DNA from: Deinandra increscens subsp. villosa | Lineage: Eukaryota > Streptophyta > Magnoliopsida > Asterales > Asteraceae | Reading direction: 5' to 3' | Assembly: GCA_039602395.1 (NCBI GenBank) | Contig: JBCNJP010000020.1 | Span: forward strand, 23,600,483 to 23,664,482 | Length of the DNA stretch: 64,000 nt | Notes under the pieces: model-generated | What the model was told of the DNA's origin: nothing | Databases searched by the model: none | The model's input: the letters and a program-made list of their open reading frames with translations, nothing else | Translations under genes and position numbers: made by a program | Shown here: in pieces, positions 44,300 to 53,946 of the stretch | How the letters are laid out: every line of letters begins with the position of its first letter | How positions within the stretch are numbered: position 1 is the stretch's first letter

Positions 44300-45127
44300 T
44301 GTTGGAAAATGTGTGTGAATGAGATGTTTATCTCAAAAGAATGTTTGTTCAAGTTTGGAAAATGTGATGTGAGCTATCCCACATTGGTGTGGGAACAAAA
44401 GGTGAATTGGTTTATAAGGATAAACCTCAAAGCTCTAGATATCACTTGTGTCATGTTTTACTCTAGCTCATACCCTCGCGCAGGGGGGGGGGGTGCAAAA
44501 AAATGGCTAATCGGGTCGAAATTCTGAACTCGTGCCCGCGCGACCTGCGGACACGAATGCAGCTCCGAAACATGTGTCCGTGGACGACACGTTTTTGTTA
44601 ATTTTTGAACCATTTTTAAGATGATTCTAGAAATGACTTTTGGCTTTCCAAACCTGATCATTCATTACGGATTAATGGACATAAATCGATCATTCATTAC
44701 TGGTTAATGATGTTCACTTCGTATGCCCAGTTTACGTGTATAAGAACACGAGTTGTGGGCAGAAAGAAGACACAGAAAAATTGCATTCCAACGCTGTGCT
44801 GCTGCTGATGATCTCTGTCTACAGCTTCATTCCGGTCTCGTTTCAGGCAAGTATTCTCGTCCGGCTGTACACACAGTTTTGAACCGGTGTACCCTGGGAA
44901 CAGACGTCGAATCTGTTTAAGGGAATTGTGTCAAACACAAGCCCGGTTCCTTTCGTTTTGTTTCTGTGTTCTTCAGGTTTTGCAGGGACTGATAGAGTTG
45001 CTGTTCGTGATCATACTTCCGTATCTTGATCGTCGGTTCGGTTAGACTTTCATTTATTTTATATTCTTGTGAAATGCTTATGGTTGTATAACGATTGTCA
45101 TAATCGTTTTACGCATAAATTCCAACA
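44300..45127 (+). repeat. 3' LTR of the coding-dead copia element
   Basis: 828 bp; partner of 38859-39686 and identical by eye. Confidence 0.96.
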
Positions 45128-45562
45128 CCTCATTCACTAGATGAGGCAAAACAGTATGTTTCAATTCGTAGTTTTATATATGAAACAGTTTGCGTGTTGA
45201 TTTCATACAGAAAGGAAATATAAGAAATGGTCCATTTCACACATGTCAGAAAAAAAGCTAACAAAAAACCGAAGATGGCCTCACTTGCACACAAATTTGT
45301 TGATGAATTTTGCTCTGGACTCCATTGTAGCCCCTGCAAGCTGCTAGTTTGTTGTTTGGAGCTTGAATATTTCAAGGTGTTTTGAAGTTCCTAAAGGCCT
45401 AATTAAGAGGTATGTGGCAAGTTTCTAATCACCTTATAAACGTATTAATCGATCAATTTCACGGGCTAATTAGGGTTTTGATTTTTGTCCATTATCAAAT
45501 ACATGCAGGAGGCATCAAGGCTATTATAGAAACTCATGGTGAACAATCTTGTAACAGAAGGT

Positions 45563-45672
45563 ATGCTAGATGATAGCTACATGTGGGTTTTAATCTTATT
45601 TTGGGTAAAGATATATATGCTAGATGATAGTTACATGTTGGTTTTAATCCGATTTTGGGTGTTTGTGGTGTT
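45563..45672. repeat. Tandem duplication, 54-bp unit
   Basis: ATGCTAGATGATAG, TTACATGT(G/T)GGTTTTAATC and ATTTTGGGT recur in the same order at 45563 and 45617. Confidence 0.85.
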
Positions 45673-46129
45673 TAAACCATGTTTTAACACTTAGCTAAAT
45701 TTATCTATTAACAATTTGAAGAGTTATGAACCGCGTTTAGTATTTTGTATTTGAGTTGGAAAAGTATGTTATTTACTTATTTTTATTTTTAACTAAACGC
45801 AACGAATTTAACACAAAAATTGGTGGTGTAACAGATAAAATCATATACCATAACGTTTACATCCTAGGCTTAGTTTTAACGTCATTACGTAATCTTTTGT
45901 ATTTCCATTTTCTTTATGTACGTTATAACAATGCAACTATTTTGAGCGTTCGTGTTGTCTCTACAGGGTTTTTTTTTTTGTTTTTTTTTCCAAGCACAAG
46001 AAATTTAGCACATAAGTTGATGGTATAACTAGTGCAACCGTCTAACATAACTTTCAGATAGTAGCCTCAATACGTTAAACGTCTATCTTCAAATTTTAAC
46101 GTCGTTACTCTGTTTTTTGTATTTTCATG

Positions 46130-47570
46130 TTTTCTTTACGTAGCATTATAACAAACCTTCGTGTACTTGTTATCCCCTTGGAAATACTTAAGTAGCAAAT
46201 CTAGTGACATAAATGAATAAATTGATGGTTCTTCTTAAATGAGGTTTTTACAAGATATGTACATGTAATGCACAAATGTTTAGTACTTCAAAACGGGGTT
46301 TTTGATAAATACGAGTTTAAGAGTTATTGAAACTATTTATCGTAAAAACTACTTTTTTAAATGAATAAATGACCAGTATTGAAAAACCATTCAAAACTGG
46401 GTCTGAAATTATGCATGAACTCTCAAATACAGCTTCTTCTGACCACGCGGGATTGAATGTTCACCTAATAAAAAAAATCATATATTCACCATTTCTCATA
46501 CTGGTAAATCATACTTAGGATAATTTGTTGACGATTTTATATATTTAAAACCAAAACTAAAAATATTAATGAGGCTCCACAAAGTACTCTCCACACCTCA
46601 CATAATGCACTTTCACATGTAACAAATAGGATTTTTTTACAACATAATATATAGACAAGAAACATGTATCTTTCAAAATTTTATCTTAAGTAAAACCTAA
46701 AATTATCACGAAAAGAGAAGTATGTACATGCGTGATTAGATGATTATCTTTCTTGTTTCATCATAGTGCGCATTAGGATGTTTAAAAACTAAACACCCAA
46801 TAGATTACTAATAAATAGACGGTAAAGCATATCAATCGATATATCAGTCACATCACAATAATCTGATCTTCTACATGGATCATACTTACTACATCTACAT
46901 GTTGCCGGTATTGGACTTATGATGGTACATGTTATTAGAAAAAATCAAACTACAAGCTAAATAAACGATTAAAAAAGAAAAAGAAAATCAATATTTATGA
47001 ATGTAAAATTCCTTGCTATATAGAAGTAGATTTTATCATTTCTAAGTTAATAGGAATACTATCTGCTTCCAGGCTCGATATTTTAAACGTTTGATTTCAA
47101 AATTTAATGCATTATACAGGCATCTATATTTTCATTTTATTTGAGTTGCATTATAACAATTTAATTGTTTTATGTACTCAGATTCTTCCCGCGATAACAC
47201 ATGGATTGTAAATCTAATTTAAAACCAAAATTAAAAAGAGAAATGAGGTTACACAAAGTACTCATCCACACCCATGAGGTTACACAAAGTACTCATCCAC
47301 ACCCCACACCAATATATGTCTTTTCACATGTACCAAATAGAAATTTCATAAAAAAATTTAACGAAATCTTAACATGTACGTTAAATAGAAAAAAGCATGA
47401 AAGAGAAGCATGTACATTCATGATTACCCTTCTTGCTTCATCATATCATAGCGCGTGTAAGGTTGAATTCAAATTAAATACTGAACACCCGATAGTAGTA
47501 GTATTAGAGTATTATTATTCTATTAATATATAAGTAAACCGTAAAACATATCATTAGACAATGAATTATG
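46130..47570. repeat. Diverged segmental tandem duplication, period about 690 bp
   Basis: Paired landmarks are GAGGCTCCACAAAGTACTC (46571) with GAGGTTACACAAAGTACTC (47246/47277), CTTTCACATGTA near 46.61 with CTTTTCACATGTACC near 47.32 kb, CATGATTA/CGTGATTA plus CTTGYTTCATCATA near 46.74 and 47.43 kb, and AACACCC(A/G)ATAG at 46793 and 47484. Spacing is consistent at about 690 bp. Confidence 0.75.
47244..47308. repeat. 31-bp tandem duplication
   Basis: GAGGTTACACAAAGTACTCATCCACACCC occurs twice in a row inside the second unit of the segmental duplication. Confidence 0.9.
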
Positions 47571-50500
47571 AATATATGGTCTTGGTTGTGTCAATCGACA
47601 TCACCAACAGTTCAAACTTCAACAAGGATCATGCTTACAACCTTTAGATACAAACTTATATTAAAACAAATAAAAAAATCAACCTAGCATACAAAAATAT
47701 TGCATCATATCATTAATGTTAAGAGAAAACATATGGTACATTTTGGATTACTAAATGTATATAATGTCACATCCTATATATCTTTAGAATCAATTCTAAG
47801 CTACTAACAAAATTCTCATCATTCTCTTAAGTCATTTCGAAAATTATTGGCCTCTTTGAGCAAGAGACATTACTATGGTCTATGGGTATGGAATCATTGG
47901 CTTATTCGAGTGATACGAGTTCAATTCTTTCATGTTATGAGGATATATGTAAATTTTTTATTTATTGGTTTAAAGTTGACTACTATTGACAAATGGAATA
48001 TGTAGGATTAGTGACCATACAAAGAAAATAAAAAAATAAAATAAAATCTATAACTATACATCGGTGATCAGCAACAGATAACGAATTATATAAGGGAAAA
48101 TAGATGAATATCCTTCAGTAATCCATCATTTGATCGTTGGGAGATTAGCAGTTGACTATAGATGAGAAATTCAGATAAGATTTTGTCCTAAGTCGTTCAG
48201 ACTTTGTCATGTAGAATATTTTCTAATAGATTTTCCATCAGAGTTCATGATCCGTTGATAATACCATAAACACGATTTAAGACATGATATCTTGATAGCC
48301 TTTGGAGATGTTATCGGTTGACAAGTTCACCAACGAATCCCGTTAGAATATGTTACTTTAGATATCATCTTTAATTCACCTCTCGAATCATATTTTGTTG
48401 TTTATGCCATAACTTTTGTCGGTAATTTGTCACTAAACTCTTTACACATGTAATCTTTACCATGTAATGTATCCTGAATCAAGAACACCTATCGATCGAT
48501 AACTGACGACTACTGCTGTCGTTGAATCGTCGAAAGCCACGTATTTTGTAATAATTATAATTTTTTTAAAAAAAATGTAAATTTGAAGATGAAGTGAAAT
48601 GTATAAAGTAAAATCTTATTTGTAGCTAGTGTAGTGGTGGAAAACAAGGCGAAAAAGACCAATCACATGCAAAAGATGTTATTTAATAAAAGAAAAAAGT
48701 TAAGAAAATTAAGAGACATACAATCACGGGGTGGATATAAGTCCAAACAAGATAACCTTTTTCTTCACGGATAAATATATTCATCGACTACAGACAAACA
48801 CGAGACACCCACAGATTTCGATTTCCAAACTCTGGTATTGAATATCAACTTATATATTTTATTTTTCTTAAACAAATACTTGTTTCATTTTATAAATATT
48901 TAAAAATCCGATCTTCATCAGTTCATCATGTATTAAAATCAGTCTTCTTTCAGTTTCAAGATTGTGAATTGTGTGTTTAGATCGTTGTTGTTAGCGGTAA
49001 TTTCTAACCCGATTCATAAGCCGATGAAATTGGAGAAACTGAGTTAGCAAGTTGGTCCAATTGTGTTTAGTTTTCTTTTTCTAATATATTTAATATAAAA
49101 ATGTTATAGTTTTATTATCCTAGTAATCAGTTTTGAGTTATTTTTTCTTTAATTAACATGAGAGTTATTCACTTTATACTTTTGTATCATGTTATCGATT
49201 CAAGACTTAAGTCGTTACTTGTCTACTTATGTTATTTTACTTTTTTTGATACTTTTGTGTTATGTTATACTTTTGTTTTGTGTTGTGTTATGTTATTTTT
49301 TCGATTATTTGAGTCTAGTTTACAAAAGGTCCACTTGAATTACCTAAAGTTGTGTATGTGATACGATAATAATATTGTTAGTCGATCTAGATCTTAATTG
49401 TGATAATATTTATTTTTATTAGTTATTTTATCATTATTTTTTAACATATAAATGTAGATTTTTGTGATACTATTTAATAATATTCTTGCTTTGTGAGAAT
49501 GCATCAGATTGTGGAGCTCTAGTCTAGGTACATGTCGTTCTAAAAATAGTAGTTATCCTTCTATCACAGGCCAGTTGTTCATGGTCTTGTTTCCTTTACT
49601 TTAGTTAAATCATCTTTTTTCTTTTTGAAATTATAAATTATAATTTATAATTATATTAATTAAAATACATAAATTATATCTTCATATATATTTCAGAAGA
49701 TAAGTTTATATTTTATAACATACAAGATCTATTAATATCATTAAATACATTAAATACATATCCTAGAAGAAAAGTTGATTTTCTTCATAGTGAAGCTCAC
49801 CATTACTTCACAAGGGTGAAAGAAAAATAAAACTAAAATTGAACTTTTTTAAGTGCATATAATTCGAGTAAATGGGTGTATGGCAATATGCTTTCGGGTA
49901 ATCAGGTCGAGTATCATCTAATCCTTTATCACCTATTTTTCCGTCAAATGTTAAAGTTTTGATCACGCATTGCCTGAAGATTTTGCATAGTTTCTAGATT
50001 TCTCATTTGACATCTAAACCTAAAACCTGATTTGACATCAATGCACGATCGTGTGCCAGGTAAACTTACCATTATTTTACGGTTTCTAGATTTATTATTT
50101 ATCTGAACCTTAAACCTGATTTGACACCACTGCACGACTGTGTATGATACTCACCATGATTATACCACATTACAGTTTGTCGATTTCATACTTCTTTCTT
50201 AAAACCGACGACAAATATCACAAACAAAATGTCGCCATCTCTAATTTGACAATGGCGGATGCGAAAAAACACAAAGAACAATCAAATAATAAATCTAAGA
50301 GAAAGAGAAAGCAATTGATCTCACTACACAACATATTTTTGATTTGTCGTCGTCAAAGATGTTGATCATGACTACATATAAGACGAAGAAAAGGAATAAT
50401 ATGAGATCAAAGAAGTTAACATAAAAGTAAAAAGGTAAATGTGAAAGAGAATAATGAGCTATAGTAAATTGTTGCGTTTCTCATATTTTTATTTTTTAGT

Positions 50501-50616
50501 TCTTTTAATATTTAATTTATTTTTTCTCAAATAATACACATTTTTTTCCCAAATAGCGCTCTACAACCCTTAACGATCAAAAACCTACCGAAACGAACTC
50601 GAATAAAAACCCAAAA

Positions 50617-50812
50617 ACAAGTTCGCTAAGCTCAAGAAGTCCGCTAAAGCATACCAGAAGTCCGCTAAGGGTCTTGAGAAGTTCGCTAAGACTCTTCTCA
50701 AGTCCGCTAAGGACACAAGTTCGCTAAGGCATGCTTCAAGTTCGCTAAAACATGATGAAGTTCGCTAAGGAGAGAACAAGTTCGCTAAGACTTGAACAAG
50801 TCCGCTAAGAGC
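50617..50812. repeat. Minisatellite AAGTYCGCTAAG, ten copies, 20-21 bp period
   Basis: The core CGCTAA starts at 50624, 50642, 50663, 50684, 50705, 50722, 50743, 50763, 50783 and 50803. Each is preceded by AAGT(T/C) and mostly followed by G. Spacers between cores differ in sequence. In one frame the first units read KFAK and KSAK repeats, but that frame has no start codon and soon breaks. Confidence 0.9.
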
Positions 50813-51393
50813 ATCTTCAAAGCTTCAAAACTTGTTAAATTTCTGAAAAAATGATGAACTTTGAAGAACACTCACTTGAACAGCTTTCTTGATGATCTCG
50901 TAACAACCCAAAAATGTAAGGAAATCTCAGATTGATGACGGAAACATGTAGCCTTACCATCCAAGAAACTATTCTGACCACAAACAGCTTCCAAACAGCA
51001 GCAAACACGGATCGAATCAGTCCTCAAAAACCCTAAATTATGGAAAATATGAAGAACACCAAGAACGCACATAGTAGTGTGTGTTTTTCCAGAATCATCA
51101 AATCTGAAGCGAATTAGATGAAACCACTACTTCCAATGGATCCGGAACGCATTTTCCACTCAAGATTCATGCTTCGTTTCATCCAAATCCATCAACAATA
51201 GTCCAGAAAACAGAGAATCAAGTTCAAAAATCTTCAAAAACCCCAAAAACGGGAAAACTCTAACAATTACGAAAAATCTGCTCGGATCTTCATTTATTCA
51301 CCAGATTTGAACCTTTGGAGCAGGAAAACACATCTAGACGAACCCAACAACATGAATCTATCATCAGATTCATCCAGAAATCATCCAACAGCT

Positions 51394-51977
51394 TGTTGGG
51401 AATTCCCGAGACCGACGAGTTCGAGATTTGGTTAGATGAAACTCAACGTACCACTTACCGTTTGACCGTTCGCACAACACGGTGAAGTTTATGACTCGAG
51501 ACTCTCATTAACCAAAGACATGGCATTAGTGACTTTATTATTTATTGTAACATTATTTATTTTGTCACTAGACTAGTTGTTGGTTATTTACTAGTTTGCC
51601 ATTGTTAGGTTAGTATATATAGTCTTTCTCATGTGAAAGACTAAGCATGTATGATTGTATGAGTGAGAGAGCTTAGTCATGATACTTTGAAGTTGTGTGT
51701 GGTTCATGAACACTTGTTCATGAACCTAGCATGAGTGGGATAGGTAAATGTAATCAATTCTTTCGGTTATGTTCGTTTATCTTCATCTTGTTTATCACTA
51801 CTTCTATTTTATCCTCATCATCATCATCACATCTCAAACACCATTGTTGAAGATCCGGTCCATTATGTTCTTCTTGGTGTTTATATTTGTTCTACAAAGA
51901 CGAAGCTCACAAAGTCTCCGATCCGCTTCCGCTGTGCCATCGGGGTTTGGCTTGGCTCACCGACCCCGGTTTCTACA
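51394..51977 (+). mobile_element. Solo LTR, 584 bp, with CAGCT target duplication
   Basis: Starts TGTTGGGAATTCCCGAG and ends GGTTTCTACA. Perfect 5-bp duplications CAGCT flank it (51389-51393, 51978-51982). A TATA-like GTATATATAG is at about 51616. No internal region is present, so it is the product of LTR-LTR recombination. The 83-codon frame inside (51769-52020) is not a gene. Strand is set by the TATA box and TG...CA ends. Confidence 0.85.
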
Positions 51978-52103
51978 CAGCTCTAAAATAAGAAAAATAA
52001 AACAAGAAGTCTCTAAATGAGTTTTCTCATCTTCACCCATTCAAGCTCAAAATCAGATTCGAGTGACCAGATTCACGGTGAGATGAATCTGATCGTTACC
52101 CGC

Positions 52104-52115
52104 TCTGATACCATT
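52104..52115 (-). other. Primer-binding site (initiator tRNA-Met) of the LTR remnant
   Basis: TGGTATCAGAGC on the minus strand, two bases from TGTCAGG...; same primer as the intact copia element. Confidence 0.75.
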
Positions 52116-52420
52116 TGTCAGGACCAATTTCACTATGAGAATCTTGACTTTGAGCAAGAACGGGGTTCAGATTCGAAAACCCAAAAAGATGATGATCGAT
52201 GAGATGAATCTAGGAAATCAAAACACAAGAAAGATGATGATCAAGTCGAATGATTTCATTGAACCGAATGATTAGTTACAAGAAATCATGACAACACTCT
52301 CCAATGGAAATCCATGACTCTCTCTCTAGAATGGAAATCTCACACTTTACAAGAGGATCATCATCTCCACACTTGGAGACTTTTTACAAACACCAACCCG
52401 GCCATTAAATATATCCACTT

Positions 52421-53279
52421 TAAAAATTTACAGTTAATTAATCCGTTATCCCTATATTTTTTACAAATGAACTGAAATTCATCAAAGTAGTTAAAAATTA
52501 TCATAAAACTTGTGAAAAGAAATAGCAATGATTTATGGTGACAATTTTCTATATGTAAAATCTCTTAAATTAATTGATGATACAAAACCATAAATGATTA
52601 AAATCTATCAAAGTTGTCACCACCTAATAGTCTCCATAGCTATTGTTGATGTCACCATCACACATTCATCTTCACCACCTCCACACTACATCCCATCACC
52701 ACCATATCACAGCTAACTGGCCGTCACGAATTTCATCGAGCCCTTCATGTTTTCACCTCCACTATCGTCGTTATCTATTGGTCACTGGTGTTACTCCTGT
52801 TTTCATCACCTACCTTTTTCGCTGTAGCTATCATGGGCACCATTTACACCACCGCCCCAATGGTATGGTGGTGGTGAAGATGGCGAAGGGAGCGGCGATG
52901 AGGACAATAGAGTAACAATTCAGAAAAAAATTAAAGAAACAATAAAAAATGATCTGAAATTTTATAAAAGAATTAAACATAACAGTAATAACATGTCATG
53001 TGACAAGTCATTAATAGAGCAGTTTACAAAAGAAAAGATTTACAAATAACTAAAATGCAATTAAAAGAAAAACCATGACCTATCATGTAACATAATATGA
53101 TTAGTCGGTTGGTTACTATTCATTTGCCCAAAACGACCGTTTGAGTCGTTTTGCCCCAAAAGATCTTATCAAGTGTGTGTTTTTATCAAAAGTGTGTGTT
53201 TAAATATAACGACTTTCGTTATATAACATAAATATTACGTTAACCATTTTTAAAAGTTAAAAAACTAACGACTAAATAA
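52421..53279. other. Intergenic DNA, CAC/CAT-rich stretch
   Basis: 52.64-52.90 kb is rich in CACCAT/CACCAC words, giving a His-rich 90-codon frame that I judge to be low-complexity translation. A short inverted repeat CAAAACGAC/GTCGTTTTG lies near 53.13-53.15 kb. No gene recognised. Confidence 0.55.
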
Positions 53280-53938
53280 CAATGTTTAAAAACCGGATTA
53301 ACCCGGCCGGTTCAACAGGGAACTGATGGGTCTTCCGGTTCGATTATAGCCGGTTTTTAGCAATACTGAGTCAGAAAGTGAACCGTCGGGTTTTTCGGTT
53401 CAACCGGGTAAAAACCTGGACCCGGAACCGGATTGAACCGGGTTTGGTTTTTTCTTAATTATTTTTTAAAATTTCATTAATTTTTTGTTTAAAATTAATC
53501 TAAAGAAAAGGCAGGAAAGACGTTACAAAAAAGTAGGGTTACATTCACGATTCACATTCTACTGGAAACCAAAAAGGCGCTACAAAAAAACCCATAATCC
53601 ACGAACTTCGGAGGACGATCGACGAACTTGGGGTACAATCGACGAACTTGGATGAGATTCTCGAAGTAATCGACTAGAAATCGAAGTTATTAACTAGGGT
53701 ACAATCGACGAACTTGGGATATTGTAATTTGTATTGATGTTATTTTGTATGATTGTAATTTGTTTTAGACTTTATTGAAGTTTCTTTTTGATATTTGCTG
53801 TGGTTGAAAGTTTATAAAATGTATATTGTAAATTTACAGATTTGAGTAGTCAATCCGGTTCGACCGTCCGGGTCAACCCGGTTCAACCGTTTTTTGAACA
53901 AGACCAGTCCGGTTTAAAAATCCGGTTTTAAAACATTG
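53280..53938. mobile_element. hAT-like MITE, 659 bp (CCGG/AACCGG-rich)
   Basis: Ends read CAATGTTTAAAAACCGGAT on the left and, as reverse complement, CAATGTTTTAAAACCGGAT on the right. Flanks are CTAAATAA (53272-53279) and CTAAATAC (53939-53946), a 7/8 target duplication. Both subterminal parts are rich in GGTTCAACCGG-type words. The middle has three CGACGAACTTGG repeats. No coding frame. This end sequence is common in plant genomes. Confidence 0.85.
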
Positions 53939-53946
53939 CTAAATAC

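Larger units (their letters stand above)
38859..45127 (+). mobile_element. Non-autonomous, coding-dead copia LTR retrotransposon, 6269 bp
   Basis: LTRs at 38859-39686 and 44300-45127 are each 828 bp and appear identical, including an 11-G run. Perfect CCTCA duplications flank the element (38854-38858, 45128-45132). A purine tract GTGGGGGAT precedes the right LTR, giving plus orientation. The interior (4613 bp) keeps only a damaged protease-like segment and a damaged RT-end/RNase H segment. Gag, integrase and the RT core are missing, replaced by about 2 kb of non-coding DNA with a minisatellite. No TGG-starting primer site follows the left LTR. Recent mobility with no working proteins implies trans-mobilisation. 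Confidence 0.92.
45133..50600. other. Gene-poor DNA with diverged duplications
   Basis: No gene was recognised in about 5.5 kb. Present are a 54-bp tandem duplication (45563-45670), a diverged segmental duplication of about 690-bp period (46.1-47.6 kb), and a roughly 100-bp duplication near 49.99-50.16 kb (CCTGATTTGACA(T/C)CA(A/C)TGCACGA in both copies). Small frames have no known motifs. Confidence 0.6.
50820..52420 (-). mobile_element. Remnant of an LTR retrotransposon (minus), 5' LTR edge plus leader
   Basis: GCTCTGATACCA at 52104-52115 is an initiator-Met primer site read on the minus strand, next to TGTCAGGACC at 52118, which is a likely LTR border. The DNA to the left (to about 50.6 kb) has the Phe/Ser/Pro-poor, AAAACCC-rich look of an untranslated leader, with no gag-pol frame. 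No second copy of the LTR is seen in the window. It is interrupted by the solo LTR at 51394-51977. Outer limits are uncertain. Confidence 0.5.

Noticed and set aside
45130..45375. 81-codon minus ORF and a plus MASLAHKFVDEF frame next to the LTR
   Set aside because: Neither resembles a known protein, they overlap on opposite strands, and no promoter or exon structure is visible.
50617..50720. KFAK/KSAK repeat peptide encoded by the minisatellite
   Set aside because: The frame has an upstream stop, no start codon, and breaks once spacing changes from 21 to 17 bp.
50617..50812. Regularly spaced short repeats resembling a CRISPR array
   Set aside because: Repeats are 12 bp with 8-9 bp spacers, far too short, there are no cas genes, and the DNA is plant nuclear. 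It is a minisatellite.
52643..52915. Histidine-rich 90-codon ORF
   Set aside because: Low-complexity CACCAT/CACCAC DNA; no promoter, splice or domain support.
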